Positions 17,199-27,146 of a stretch of DNA of 63,431 nucleotides are shown here, one piece after another. The translations under genes and the position numbers were made by a program. The notes beneath the pieces were generated by a model that was not told the DNA's origin, did not search any database, and saw nothing but the letters and a program-made list of their open reading frames with translations. The stretch's first letter is position 1. Each line of letters starts with the position of its first letter. This stretch comes from Lachnospiraceae bacterium (GTDB lineage Bacteria; Bacillota; Clostridia; Lachnospirales; Lachnospiraceae), in contig JAFUXG010000008.1 in the NCBI GenBank assembly GCA_017470935.1, forward strand, positions 1 to 63,431, read 5' to 3'.

Positions 17199-18233
17199 CT
17201 ATATCTCTGATGAATCAACATTTTCTTCAATCTCTATATCATGTTCCTTAAGATATTTTTTCATCTCTTCTTTATTAGTACTGTCCTTTGCAAACTCCAG
17301 TATCATATCTCCCTTGGCGATTCCACCTACATTTTTGGTGGATGCCCTCAGAATATTAACCGGCTCCTTGAAGGTTAGCACCAGATTAGCAATCACAGGC
17401 TCAAATGCGGAATTATCAGAAAATGTTATTCTTATGATCTCACCGTTTTTAATCTGCTCTGTGGCAAGTATGCTCTCCTCAGTCTCTGTATCAATGTCCT
17501 GACGGATAAGCCTCTTAGCCACCTTTGTCTTTGGATGAGAAAATACCTCACTTACCACTCCTGTCTCTGCAAGTGTTCCCTCCTCCATAATAGCCACCCT
17601 GTCACATATCTTCCTCACAACTGACATCTGGTGGGTGATTATCACTATGGTAATCCCGAACTTATCATTTATATCCTTAAGAAGATCAAGGATTGATGAT
17701 GTGGTCTGGGGATCAAGTGCGCTTGTGGCCTCGTCACATAGAAGAATCTTTGGGTCTGATGCCAATGCTCTTGCAATTGCCACCCTCTGCTTCTGCCCTC
17801 CGGAAAGCTGTGCCGGATAAGCATTTTTCCTTTCAACCAGACCTACCAGCTCAAGAAGCTCAAGAGCCTTCTTTCTTGCTTCTTTCTTGGGAACCTTCTG
17901 TATGTATAACGGAAAGCATACATTTTCAAGTACAGTCTTTTGCATCAGCAGGTTGAAATGCTGGAATATCATTCCAATGCTCTCCCGCTGCTTTTGAAGC
18001 TCCTTCTTAGAAAAATCATCTAAGGACTTGCCCTCAATAAGAACCTTCCCCTCATCCGGTTTCTCTAAGAAGTTGATACATCGTACCAACGTACTCTTGC
18101 CTGCCCCTGACATTCCGATGACTCCATATATCTCACCCTTGTCAATGGTAAGGCTTACATTCTTCAGAGCTTCAACTGTACCGTCCTTGGTCTCAAAGGT
18201 CTTTGAAATGTTTTCTAGTACAATCTCTGACAT
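17199..18233 (-). CDS. metN: Methionine ABC transporter ATP-binding protein
   Basis: A 344-residue ATPase: Walker A GMSGAGKSTLV, Q-loop MIFQHFNLL, signature LSGGQKQRVA, Walker B ILLCDEATSALDP, then a C-terminal NIL regulatory domain (~265-344) that binds methionine in trans-inhibited importers. Start ATG at 18233 has GGAG about eight bases upstream; the frame to 18302 runs into a terminator hairpin and is not used. Confidence 0.92.
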   Translation of the reverse strand: MSEIVLENISKTFETKDGTVEALKNVSLTIDKGEIYGVIGMSGAGKSTLVRCINFLEKPDEGKVLIEGKSLDDFSKKELQKQRESIGMIFQHFNLLMQKTVLENVCFPLYIQKVPKKEARKKALELLELVGLVERKNAYPAQLSGGQKQRVAIARALASDPKILLCDEATSALDPQTTSSILDLLKDINDKFGITIVIITHQMSVVRKICDRVAIMEEGTLAETGVVSEVFSHPKTKVAKRLIRQDIDTETEESILATEQIKNGEIIRITFSDNSAFEPVIANLVLTFKEPVNILRASTKNVGGIAKGDMILEFAKDSTNKEEMKKYLKEHDIEIEENVDSSEI

Positions 18234-18251
18234 ATTAGTTTCTCCATCCTC

Positions 18252-18295
18252 AAAAAATAGCACGTCTTCAGGAACCCTTCTCCCTTTGACGTGCT
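18252..18295 (-). terminator. Terminator hairpin before metN
   Basis: Minus-strand stem AGCACGTC/GACGTGCT with a 21-base loop is followed by ATTTTTT. It ends the ECF S-component transcript or acts as a leader attenuator of metNIQ. I looked for an S-box SAM riboswitch here and did not find one. Confidence 0.75.
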
Positions 18296-18386
18296 TTATC
18301 ATACCTCGTTACTATGAAATTGTAAAATACTGTGTCTTTATGACTGGTTATAGGCTGTGGCTATATCAAACATTTTCATATCTATC

Positions 18387-18947
18387 TCACCTCTCAATAG
18401 CTTTCAATCCTTTTTCAAGTGGATTAATAACGATCAAAACTATCACCCCTGCCATTCCAACCTGAATAATGTTACCAGGGATAGATTTGATTGCTGCCAC
18501 TATTCCACTTCCAAGAACAAAGCTTTCAAATACAAAATAACCTGTTATCTTAATGATCAAGGCTATAAGCATTGCGACTACCTTGATCACAATCCCCTTT
18601 CTGTTCCTGCATAACACTCCTACAACAAAGCCCATAAGTCCGCATGTTATCACGGTACATGGAGCCCATGCTACCCATCCGCTCATAACATCAAAGAGTC
18701 CCATTCCGATTGCTCCTGCCAATGTGCCGGTTCTCCTGCCATAGAGAATAGCAGCTATAAAAAGTGGGACATTTCCAAGATGAATAAGTCCTCCGGCTCC
18801 ACCAAAGCTTGGTATCTTAATATTAACAAATGCAGTAAAAATAAGCGTAAGCGCTACAAACATGGCATCAAGTGTTATCTGCTTTGCAGTGGTGTGTGTT
18901 CCTACCCCATGTCTTGAACCTGTAATATTTCTCTGTGTATTATCCAT
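18387..18947 (-). CDS. ECF transporter S component, substrate unknown
   Basis: A 186-residue membrane protein with about six helices. LTLIFTAFVNIKIP, the GGLIHLGNVPLFIAAILYG segment and AGAIGMGLFDVMSGW are typical of energy-coupling-factor substrate-binding subunits. It would borrow a shared EcfA/A'/T module. It sits directly upstream of metNIQ, so a methionine- or cofactor-related ligand is possible but unproven. ATG at 18947 is preferred because GAGG lies 11 bases upstream; GTG/ATG codons just before are too close to it. Confidence 0.75.
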   Translation of the reverse strand: MDNTQRNITGSRHGVGTHTTAKQITLDAMFVALTLIFTAFVNIKIPSFGGAGGLIHLGNVPLFIAAILYGRRTGTLAGAIGMGLFDVMSGWVAWAPCTVITCGLMGFVVGVLCRNRKGIVIKVVAMLIALIIKITGYFVFESFVLGSGIVAAIKSIPGNIIQVGMAGVIVLIVINPLEKGLKAIER

Positions 18948-19026
18948 TTTATTCATCACCTCATTACTAGTTTTAATATGCCATTACATAACAAAAAGCG
19001 TTAATCTTTTTGAATCGCATAATTTT

Positions 19027-19056
19027 ATCTTATCCATGAGGTGATGCTTCTGTCAA
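19027..19056 (-). promoter_or_regulatory. Promoter of ECF S-component gene
   Basis: TTGACA (19051-19056), 18-base spacer and TAAGAT (19027-19032) on the minus strand. A diverged copy of this whole stretch occurs at 28486-28578. Confidence 0.65.
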
Positions 19057-19112
19057 TTCGATTATTACTATAGCTTGCTATAGCTTATTCCGAATACAGG
19101 TGGTCTGTGATA

Positions 19113-20045
19113 CTATTTCTTGCTTTTCAACACAAATGCCCTGAATATGTCTGCACCCATAATGTTGACATTCGCCGTATCCGCAGCCTCCTCAAGTCTT
19201 CGTATCTCCCCCGGCGTGAGCCTTACCTTCACCGCCTCCGCCAGATCCGTTACCTGTTCCGGCTTTCTGCACCCACACATAGGAACGATTCCCTTTGTGG
19301 AACAGAATGCAATGGCAACCTGAGGTACCTTGATATCATGCCTTTCGGCAACCTTTATCATGACCTTATAAAGCCCCTTCAGCTTCTTGATCTTCCTGTT
19401 AAATGTGAACTTCATAGGGGATCTCTTTTTGATCCTCGGATCAACTAACATTCCTTCCTCCAAGACAGCCCATGCCCAGAAAAGAATGCTGTTCTCCTTA
19501 CACCATTCAAGCAGCCCGTTATCCTCCCAGTCTCTGCATATAATGCTGTAATGATTCTGGACTCCGTAAAGCGGAATGCCTGCCGTATCTAATATTTTCT
19601 TTGACTTCTTACATTCATCTAATGTGAAGTTGGACACACCAATATGCCTGATCTTGCCCTCATGGTACAGATCTATTATTTCATTAAGATGATCTTCTAC
19701 ATCTGTTGGTAAATGCAGCCAGTATATATCCACATAATCCCTCTTGAAATCCTTAAGATCCTTTTCCAGCGATTTTCTTACACAGCCCGGCTTGTAATGT
19801 GTAAATGGTGTATATTTCGCAGATATGAATATATCCTTTGTTCCAAATTCTCCTATCATCCTCTGGGCTTTGCCAAGTCCGTAATCCCTTGCAAGATCAT
19901 ACAAAGGTATATCCTCTTCCTTTGCTGCCCTCATGGCATCAATAATAATATCGTCCTCAACATAGCTTCCTCTTACTGCTTTGCCATATAGTGAACCTCC
20001 CCATGCATTCGTTCCTATGACTGCTGTTGGTTTTAAAATATCCAT
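19113..20045 (-). CDS. Aldo/keto reductase
   Basis: A 310-residue NAD(P)H-dependent TIM-barrel oxidoreductase. The catalytic tetrad is visible as Asp and Tyr in YDLARDYGLG, Lys in FISAKYTP and His in IYWLHLP. GVSNFTLDECK and the C-terminal GCRKPEQV are family motifs. The substrate is unknown. Its promoter carries a GTTAG-N6-CTAAC dyad shared with the two transporter operons nearby. A decayed, deleted copy lies at 29.4-29.7 kb. Confidence 0.88.
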   Translation of the reverse strand: MDILKPTAVIGTNAWGGSLYGKAVRGSYVEDDIIIDAMRAAKEEDIPLYDLARDYGLGKAQRMIGEFGTKDIFISAKYTPFTHYKPGCVRKSLEKDLKDFKRDYVDIYWLHLPTDVEDHLNEIIDLYHEGKIRHIGVSNFTLDECKKSKKILDTAGIPLYGVQNHYSIICRDWEDNGLLEWCKENSILFWAWAVLEEGMLVDPRIKKRSPMKFTFNRKIKKLKGLYKVMIKVAERHDIKVPQVAIAFCSTKGIVPMCGCRKPEQVTDLAEAVKVRLTPGEIRRLEEAADTANVNIMGADIFRAFVLKSKK

Positions 20046-20155
20046 GATTTCCCTCCATTAAACTATTACTATCAAAGCAATACTATCAAACCATGATCGT
20101 CAAACTATTATCCGGTTTATAATTTTACTTTCTAAAAAACTACTGCTCAGCATAT

Positions 20156-20212
20156 AGTTAGAAGCATCTAACTGTATAAAGAAATCATACTACTCTGTTA
20201 AAACAAAGTCAA
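20156..20212 (-). promoter_or_regulatory. Aldo/keto reductase promoter with GTTAG-N6-CTAAC operator
   Basis: Minus-strand TTGACT (20207-20212), 17-base spacer, TATGAT (20184-20189), then a perfect 18-bp interrupted dyad AGTTAG-N6-CTAACT at 20156-20173, ten bases past the -10. The -35 overlaps the stop codon of the upstream ABC gene. Confidence 0.75.
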
Positions 20213-21954
20213 CCAAAAGAACCTATTCTCCATGACACGGCCTGTTTCCTCTCGCTGACAAAGTTCTTGTAAATTCCCTCCTGCTTAATCAGCTCCTCGT
20301 GAGTGCCCTGCTGCACAATATGTCCCTTCTCCACCACATATATGCAGTCTGCATTCCTTACAGTCTTAAGACGGTGGGCTATCATCAGAACTGTTTTTTC
20401 CTTAGTAAGTGCATCTATCGCCTCCATAAGATCCTTCTCATTTTCCGGATCCACATTGGCAGTTGCCTCATCAAGCACTATAATAGGAGAATCCTTCATA
20501 ATGGCTCTGGCAATGGAGATACGCTGCTTCTCTCCCCCTGAAAGGGAAGCTCCCCCCTCACCGATAACAGTATCATATCCGTCAGGAAGTGCCTTGATAA
20601 ATTCATCACAGCAGGCCTTCTTTGCAGCCTCCATCACCTGCTCCATGGATGCGGAAGGATTACCGAACCGAATGTTATTGGCTATTGTGTCATGGAACAG
20701 GTACACATTCTGAAACACAAAGCTGAAGTTCTCCATAAGGGAATCCATGCTGTATTCCTTGACATTTCTACCATCCAGCTTTACCTCTCCTGACTCCACA
20801 TCCCAGAATCTTGCTATAAGATGGCATAGTGTAGTCTTACCGCCTCCTGACGGTCCCACAAATGCCGCAGAGCTTTTTTCCGGAATCGAGAGGCTGACAT
20901 TATCCACAACCTTCCTCTTATCATATGCAAAATCCACGTTCTCCATGGCAATGTTCCTTGTAGCCGGAGATACATTGTCTCCTTCAATATTCATCTCGGG
21001 AACAGAAAGAATTTCGTTAGCCTTATCCACCGATATATCCACTATTCTTAAAAGTGAAGAATAGCTTCCCGCAGACTCTAATGCCGCAAATACCATAAAT
21101 GATGCAATAAGCATAACAATACATGTGGCAAGATCCATATTACCGTCAAAGTAAAGCTTAACAGACATCATGCACATAAAAACCCCGGTCATCTTCATAA
21201 GCCATGTCTGGATTCCAAGAAGGGGTACAAATGCAAGCTCCATGTCGGTACATATCTTAGAAGCATCATCTATAGATGTATCCAGCTTCTCATTGCTTTC
21301 AACAGTCATATTGTAATTCTTTGCCTCAGATATTCCCTGGACAAATTCAAGCACCTGCTCAACTAACGCCGTATCCGCTTCCGTTTTCTTAGGAGCCATT
21401 GCATTTGACCGCTTCTGGACAATACGGTTGACAAGGAAGAATATCACAATTCCTGCAGTTGCTATCAGCCCTATCCGAACATCAAACACGTAAAGGAATA
21501 TGTTAATAAGTGCCGCTTCCAGCAGCCCCTGTAAAGTCATCATTACAACTCTTGTTGCCACATCCGCAAGGCTTTCCATCGTATTGGTGGTAACACTGGT
21601 TATATACCCCAGTGAATTGTTGTTGAAATATCCCATAGGAAGATACCGAAGATGACTTGCTATCTCCATTCTCTTATCAGCGCACGCTGTATAACCTGCT
21701 TCTGTCTGCAGCATACTGCTCTTAGACGTTACAAGAATCTGAACTATGATTCCACCCACAACTATACCGAATGCTGTCCATATAGTTTCTTTCGTAAAAT
21801 CACCATCCACCATACCCTTAACAACCACATAGATTGCAGGAAGGCGGACAGCCTGAAAGAGAGCCTTCACTATACCAAGTATAATCGAGGCAATAAATTT
21901 TTTCTTATTTTCTTTTCCTGAAAATTCAAAGAACTTCTGTAATATTTTAAGCAT
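20209..21954 (-). CDS. ABC transporter, fused membrane and ATPase domains (subunit 2)
   Basis: A 581-residue half-transporter of exporter fold: six helices in residues ~20-310, then an ATPase with GPSGGGKTT, LSGGEKQRIS and IVLDEATANVDPEN. It overlaps the partner gene by eight bases, so they form a heterodimer. The ATAxxDPEN form of the D-loop is common in the YbtPQ/IrtAB-like subfamily that imports metal-siderophores despite its exporter fold. Linkage to an ECF importer and AraC regulator supports a metal or metallophore role, but the substrate is inferred only. Confidence 0.85.
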   Translation of the reverse strand: MLKILQKFFEFSGKENKKKFIASIILGIVKALFQAVRLPAIYVVVKGMVDGDFTKETIWTAFGIVVGGIIVQILVTSKSSMLQTEAGYTACADKRMEIASHLRYLPMGYFNNNSLGYITSVTTNTMESLADVATRVVMMTLQGLLEAALINIFLYVFDVRIGLIATAGIVIFFLVNRIVQKRSNAMAPKKTEADTALVEQVLEFVQGISEAKNYNMTVESNEKLDTSIDDASKICTDMELAFVPLLGIQTWLMKMTGVFMCMMSVKLYFDGNMDLATCIVMLIASFMVFAALESAGSYSSLLRIVDISVDKANEILSVPEMNIEGDNVSPATRNIAMENVDFAYDKRKVVDNVSLSIPEKSSAAFVGPSGGGKTTLCHLIARFWDVESGEVKLDGRNVKEYSMDSLMENFSFVFQNVYLFHDTIANNIRFGNPSASMEQVMEAAKKACCDEFIKALPDGYDTVIGEGGASLSGGEKQRISIARAIMKDSPIIVLDEATANVDPENEKDLMEAIDALTKEKTVLMIAHRLKTVRNADCIYVVEKGHIVQQGTHEELIKQEGIYKNFVSERKQAVSWRIGSFG

Positions 21955-23764
21955 ATACCTCGCCTCCCTTCATAGTGGCATTTTCTATAGCAGCATTATC
22001 CCTCGCCACTATATGTGCCTCCCACATATTCTTATAAAGCCCATCCATAGCAAGTAATTCCTCATGTGTGCCCTCTGAATCAACCACACCATTCCTGATA
22101 ACAAATATCTTATCCGCATCCATGATAGTGGATAACCTGTGGGCTATGACGATAAGGGTCTTGCCCTGTACCATTTTTGCTAATGATCTCTGGATTAACG
22201 CCTCATTCTCCGGATCGGTATAGGCAGTTGCTTCATCAAGTATCACTATGGGAGCATCCTTAAGCACTGCCCTGGCGATTGATATTCTCTGCCGTTCTCC
22301 TCCCGACAGATGTCCTCCTGCATCTCCCACAACCGTGTCGTAGCCGTTTTCTAAGCTCATTATAAAGTCGTGGCAGCCACATTTCTTAGCTGCTTCAACA
22401 ACCTCATCATCTGTGGCACCCTTCTTACCCATACGGATATTCTCACGCACACTTCTGTTAAACAGGTAATTATCCTGGGATACATATGCTATCCGGTCAT
22501 TGTAATCATCAAGTGCAATATCCCTTATATCCACTCCGCCTACCTTCACCGAACCGCTGTCCACATCCCAAAGGGATGCCACAAGCCTTGCGACAGTTGA
22601 TTTACCGGAACCTGAGGGACCAACCAGTGCATTTACCGTACCTTCCTTCATGAACAGGCTTACACCGTGCAGTATTTCCTTATCCTTGCCATACCCGAAA
22701 TGCACATCCGAAAGCTCGATTGAATAATCCTTCGGCTCCTTAGAAGTCTTATCAGGTCTTGTCATCTCCTTCATATCCATCAGTGCACCCACCTCGTCAA
22801 ATATGGTGTGTGCCTTGGTGATATCATCATTGTAGGATATGAGCGTTATAAATGGAGCAATAAGCCCTGAAGCAAGGATAATTACCATTACAAATGCAGA
22901 TATATCTATTGTTCCATGAAGATACATGATGCCGCCTATGGGCAGTACCGACAGCATTGTGGCTGGAGTTATTGCCATTGCAGCAGTAAAGTAAAATGTA
23001 TTATTTCTCATCCAGTCTATGTAACAGTCAGCTCCCTCCCTGGCAGCAACCTGAAATCTTTCATATGAGCTGTCAGCCTTGCCGAATGCCTTGATAACTT
23101 CAATTCCGTTAATGTACTCCACTGCGGTATCATTTAATATCTTGGTCTTCTCCACACAGTTTGCCCACTGGGTCTCCTGGTCCTTCATCATTCCCATCAT
23201 GCACACCATTCCGATGGGAAATGTTATAAGGGATGCAAATGCCATCTTCCAGTTGATTGTTAACAGAAAGATGAAAATGAGTATGGGTGCCGCAATGTTT
23301 GCCGTGAACTCAGGAACCACATGGGCAAGGGTGGTCTCCATGGAATCCACTCTCTCCACTATTGTATTCTTCAATGTTCCCGAGGGTATGTTCTTGACAT
23401 CCCCAAGGGGCACTCTCAGAAGCTTTGCGCAGATTGCTTTTCTGATATTGCCAAGCACTGCAAATGTGGCCACATGGGATCTTGCCGTTGACATGGAGTG
23501 GAACACTATTCTTAGTGTCCAGAACACTGCAAGCATTACAAAGTCAAAATAGTATGCTGAAAACATCGTCTCTCCCGCCAGCAGCTTATCAACTATCCTT
23601 GCAATGAAAAAGTATGGCAGCATGCTGCATATAACACCAAGCACCGCAAAGAAAATACTCTGTGTATAGAGGCTTTTCTTGGTGCTTGCATACTCTAATA
23701 TTCTGTTGAAGAGTGATTTCTTCTTCTCTGTTTTTTCTGATGCACTCTTATTGTTCTCATTCAT
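21947..23764 (-). CDS. ABC transporter, fused membrane and ATPase domains (subunit 1)
   Basis: A 605-residue half-transporter. Helices occupy ~40-330; the ATPase has GPSGSGKST, LSGGERQRIS and IVILDEATAYTDPENE. ATG at 23764 follows AGGAGG by seven bases, removing 11 residues from the longest frame. It pairs with the gene at 20209. The AraC gene lies 106 bp upstream. The residue pattern resembles YbtP/IrtA-type subunits, hence a possible metallophore transporter; drug or peptide export is the alternative. Confidence 0.85.
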   Translation of the reverse strand: MNENNKSASEKTEKKKSLFNRILEYASTKKSLYTQSIFFAVLGVICSMLPYFFIARIVDKLLAGETMFSAYYFDFVMLAVFWTLRIVFHSMSTARSHVATFAVLGNIRKAICAKLLRVPLGDVKNIPSGTLKNTIVERVDSMETTLAHVVPEFTANIAAPILIFIFLLTINWKMAFASLITFPIGMVCMMGMMKDQETQWANCVEKTKILNDTAVEYINGIEVIKAFGKADSSYERFQVAAREGADCYIDWMRNNTFYFTAAMAITPATMLSVLPIGGIMYLHGTIDISAFVMVIILASGLIAPFITLISYNDDITKAHTIFDEVGALMDMKEMTRPDKTSKEPKDYSIELSDVHFGYGKDKEILHGVSLFMKEGTVNALVGPSGSGKSTVARLVASLWDVDSGSVKVGGVDIRDIALDDYNDRIAYVSQDNYLFNRSVRENIRMGKKGATDDEVVEAAKKCGCHDFIMSLENGYDTVVGDAGGHLSGGERQRISIARAVLKDAPIVILDEATAYTDPENEALIQRSLAKMVQGKTLIVIAHRLSTIMDADKIFVIRNGVVDSEGTHEELLAMDGLYKNMWEAHIVARDNAAIENATMKGGEVYA

Positions 23765-23869
23765 CCTTTTTCCTCCTTTTATCCATAGCTCTGTCACAGC
23801 TTGATATTATATTGCCATCCCCTTGGGGTGCAGAGCCATATCTATTATTGATTTGCTGTTTTCTCCCCT

Positions 23870-24850
23870 TCAATAAGGCTGTCTCCTGTATTCCTTAGGT
23901 GTAAGTCCTGTCTGCTTTTTAAAGGCAGCTGAGAACTTTCCACCGCTCTCATAACCAACCATAAATGCAATATCTCCGATTGAAAGCTCCGGACTGCTCA
24001 CCAAAAGCTCTGCTGCCTTCTCAATCCTATACTGTCTCAGATATGTTGATATGGGCTTTCCATATATGCTTCTGAAGCATTCCTTAAGTGCTGTCTGGGA
24101 TATATCATACTGCCCGGCAAGCTCATTAATCGTATATGTCTTTTGCAGATTGGATGTGATCTGCTTTTCTATGGCATTGATCTTTTCAACCTGATCCTTG
24201 TAGAAATACGTCTTCTCGCTTTCTCCATCCTCAATTTCAACTGCGGTCAAATATATAAGAAGCTCCAGTATCTTAGTCCGGTAATACTCCATACGGATCT
24301 TTTCCGGCACCTGATACAGATCGGTGAACAATCGCTTGAGATATTCGTCATCCCTTATCATGAATGGTTTGTCATCCCTACAGAACTTTTCTCTTATAAG
24401 ACCGATATCCACAGGAATACCCTTCATATCCTCAGCCAGACTTTTCACCGCAAGCTCACTTTCAAATCCGATGGTAATACCGTGAAAATGATTCCCCGGA
24501 AATCTGTTAATTCCCTTGTGATGGACTCTCGTATCAATGCATACGTCCCCTGTCTGCTTCATGAGATAACATCCGTCTGCCCTTTCCATTACAAGACATC
24601 CCTCTCTGCAGTAATCAACAGCCAGCATACTCTCCGCTGCCTGAAATTCAGAGGCACACCATGCCATATGAAAATCATTGTACATAAGATATATTCCATC
24701 AAAGACACGATACAGGATCATATCACCCTCGCCGGTATCATTTTCAAGACGGATCACAACGCAATCCTCTGTATTGGCAATGATCCTATGCGTTCCTATG
24801 TCTGCCATATTCTGAAATGCTTCCCATACTCTTACTTTCTTTTCTCTCAA
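23870..24850 (-). CDS. AraC-family transcriptional regulator
   Basis: A 326-residue regulator. The C-terminal ~100 residues form two helix-turn-helix motifs (INELAGQYDISQTALKECFRSIYG and SIGDIAFMVGYESGGKFSAAFKKQTG) followed by TPKEYRRQPY. The N-terminal ~200 residues are a ligand-sensing region without a recognised cofactor site. Such regulators often control siderophore uptake loci. The start is uncertain: TTG at 24850 gives the full length, while ATG at 24808 is a shorter alternative. It lies inside the transporter operon, 113 bp after the ECF ATPase. Confidence 0.85.
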   Translation of the reverse strand: MREKKVRVWEAFQNMADIGTHRIIANTEDCVVIRLENDTGEGDMILYRVFDGIYLMYNDFHMAWCASEFQAAESMLAVDYCREGCLVMERADGCYLMKQTGDVCIDTRVHHKGINRFPGNHFHGITIGFESELAVKSLAEDMKGIPVDIGLIREKFCRDDKPFMIRDDEYLKRLFTDLYQVPEKIRMEYYRTKILELLIYLTAVEIEDGESEKTYFYKDQVEKINAIEKQITSNLQKTYTINELAGQYDISQTALKECFRSIYGKPISTYLRQYRIEKAAELLVSSPELSIGDIAFMVGYESGGKFSAAFKKQTGLTPKEYRRQPY

Positions 24851-24963
24851 CTTATCATCTCACTTCCGGATATATTTTCTTCTACCTTCATATACATTTA
24901 TATTGTTCATATACAATAGTGCTTTTATACATAAGGTTTGCAGTCATAGCATCTTTATCAAAG

Positions 24964-26445
24964 TCATCCTGCAAGATTGTCAAGACTTCGTATCTCATCA
25001 CAGCACTGTTCTATGAACTCCGTATCATGGGTTACTGTTATAATAGTTTTACCTGATGCTTTAAGCCTTGTGAGAATATCTGAAACCTCTAACATATGTC
25101 TGTAATCAAGACCGCTTGTGGGCTCATCCAGAAGAAGTATCGGGCATTCTGATGCAATGGCACAGGCAATGGCAACCCTCTGCTTCTGACCACCTGACAA
25201 TGACATGGGATGCCTGTCTGCAAACTCCAATAGATCCATTTCCGCAAGAATATCCTTTGCCCGCTCCTCATCTTCATCCTTCATGCTTATTAGCACCTCA
25301 TCAAGCACAGACTCGGCAAATAACTGATGGTTCGGATCCTGCATAACCATGAAAACCTGTTTTATTCTCTGTTTACCCTTATAGCCTTTTCCATGCCATT
25401 TCATGGTGCCTCTGCACCTTCTTATTCCGCATAGGCACTCCAAAAAGGTTGTCTTGCCGGCTCCATTGGTTCCGATAATTGCTGTGACCTTGTTTTCGGA
25501 AATATCCATGCTGCTTATATGGAAAAGCTCCTTTTCTCCCTTGTATGCGTATGAAAAATCGCAAAGTAATATAATATTATCATTACTTTTTTGGTCCGTT
25601 ACATTCTCTTTACCTAATGCCGCATTCGTATCTGCATTTTCCTCATTTCCTGTTTTATAAATCAGTATATTATTATTTCCAAGTTCCACCTCTTCCGGCT
25701 TTATCTGCCTGAGCCCTCTAAGGGAATACTTCCTGCAGTCTGCCTCAGTAAAGTTATCCATCTGCTCCCTGTTAAGCTCTTCCTTTATCCTTCCTTGTTC
25801 TAACAGTATCACCCTGTCTGCAATATCCCAAACAAAGTTCATTCTGTGCTCTGCGATCAGCACGGTTTTCCCATGCTTCTTCCACACCTTTATAACCTGT
25901 CTGAGATTTATCATACCATCGTAATCCATATTGGCCGACGGCTCGTCAAGGAGTATTACATCAGGCTCAAGTACATCCACCGAAGCACAGGCGATCTTCT
26001 GCTTTTCACCCCCGGAAAGCTCAAATATACTTCTTCCCATTAGCTTTTCAATATCGAAGCTCTTAACAGTACTGTCTATTCTTTCAAGTATCTGTTTCTC
26101 CGGCAGTGCAAGATTTTCACATCCAAATGCAAGCTCACTGGTGGTATCAACATTGAAGAACTGGGAACGAGGATTCTGAAACACTGTTCCAATCTTCCCC
26201 ACCATGTCATATATACCTCTTCCTTCTACTGCCCTTCCCTCTATAAATATCCGGCCTGTCCTTTTCCCTTCATAGAACTCCGGTATAAGTCCATTTAGCA
26301 GCCGAAGGAGCGTTGACTTTCCACAGCCCGAGGCTCCTGCAAGCAGAACACACTCACCCTTTTCAATGTGGAGAGTTATATTATTAAGACTGTTTGCTTT
26401 GCTATTAGCTGAATAAGCAAAGCTGACATTATCAAACCGGATCAT
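24964..26445 (-). CDS. ECF transporter fused ATPase (EcfA1-EcfA2 type)
   Basis: A 493-residue protein with two full ABC ATPase domains. The first (~1-230) has GASGCGKSTLLR, LSGGEKQKIA and VILLDEPSANMD. The second (~280-490) has GTNGAGKTTFLE, LSGGQKQRVA and ILLLDEPTSGLD. It powers the T and S subunits encoded just upstream. The ATG at 26445 overlaps the T-component stop as ATGA. A dedicated, non-shared ECF module is implied by the three-gene cluster. Confidence 0.9.
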   Translation of the reverse strand: MIRFDNVSFAYSANSKANSLNNITLHIEKGECVLLAGASGCGKSTLLRLLNGLIPEFYEGKRTGRIFIEGRAVEGRGIYDMVGKIGTVFQNPRSQFFNVDTTSELAFGCENLALPEKQILERIDSTVKSFDIEKLMGRSIFELSGGEKQKIACASVDVLEPDVILLDEPSANMDYDGMINLRQVIKVWKKHGKTVLIAEHRMNFVWDIADRVILLEQGRIKEELNREQMDNFTEADCRKYSLRGLRQIKPEEVELGNNNILIYKTGNEENADTNAALGKENVTDQKSNDNIILLCDFSYAYKGEKELFHISSMDISENKVTAIIGTNGAGKTTFLECLCGIRRCRGTMKWHGKGYKGKQRIKQVFMVMQDPNHQLFAESVLDEVLISMKDEDEERAKDILAEMDLLEFADRHPMSLSGGQKQRVAIACAIASECPILLLDEPTSGLDYRHMLEVSDILTRLKASGKTIITVTHDTEFIEQCCDEIRSLDNLAG

Positions 26446-27146
26446 ATCATCACCCCGCTTATCCAGAATATTATTGTACCTGCACAAAATAATAGAATAA
26501 TATAGTCGAATACCCCAAAACCTATCCTGCAGATATTGGTTCTTTTTCTTGAAATACCAAACCCTCTTGTAAGAGCCGCTGCCGACAGCTCTTCACCTAT
26601 CTTTGCCGAGCATGACATCATGGGCACAAGCCTGTACTCTAACATCTCAGATACCTTACCGCCTCCAAAACTTATGCCTCTCATCCTCATGGCCGCCCTG
26701 ATGGAATCCATCTCCTCTTTAACAGTGGGAAAGAACCGGAACATAACACAAAGAGGAATCGTCAGTTCATCCGGCACATGCATTTTCTCCATAGCCGACT
26801 TGAATTCACTGACTTTGGTGGTTCGAATCACATAGGTTCCCATCAAAACTGCAGGCAGAAACCTTGTGACAATAGTAATTACCGTAAGCAGCATATAGGA
26901 CAGCATTCCCGTAAGCATTGGAAATACGAACCGTTCTAATAAAGTCACCCCGATAAGCACAATAATCCCCGTAATACAGGTCTTATAATTCCTGGATGTG
27001 ATCAATAATACAAATGGAAGTATGGTGAATATAACCCTCAGAACATAGAGGCGTTCGCCTCCTGCCGTTGCAAGAACAAAGACCGCCTCCATGAATACAA
27101 GCAATAATTTGGTTCTGGGATCAAGAATACTGTTTCTGCGCCCCAT
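26442..27146 (-). CDS. ECF transporter T component (CbiQ/EcfT family)
   Basis: A 234-residue membrane scaffold protein. DPRTKLLLVF at the N-terminus is a family hallmark, and the two coupling-helix motifs are present as AMRMRG and AALTRGFG. It links the S component to the fused ATPase. Its ATG overlaps the S-component stop by one base and its own stop overlaps the ATPase start. Confidence 0.9.
   Translation of the reverse strand: MGRRNSILDPRTKLLLVFMEAVFVLATAGGERLYVLRVIFTILPFVLLITSRNYKTCITGIIVLIGVTLLERFVFPMLTGMLSYMLLTVITIVTRFLPAVLMGTYVIRTTKVSEFKSAMEKMHVPDELTIPLCVMFRFFPTVKEEMDSIRAAMRMRGISFGGGKVSEMLEYRLVPMMSCSAKIGEELSAAALTRGFGISRKRTNICRIGFGVFDYIILLFCAGTIIFWISGVMI

Noticed and set aside
18234-18386. 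SAM riboswitch before metNIQ
   Set aside because: Expected because metN is often controlled by one, but only a simple terminator hairpin is seen; the conserved S-box core is absent.
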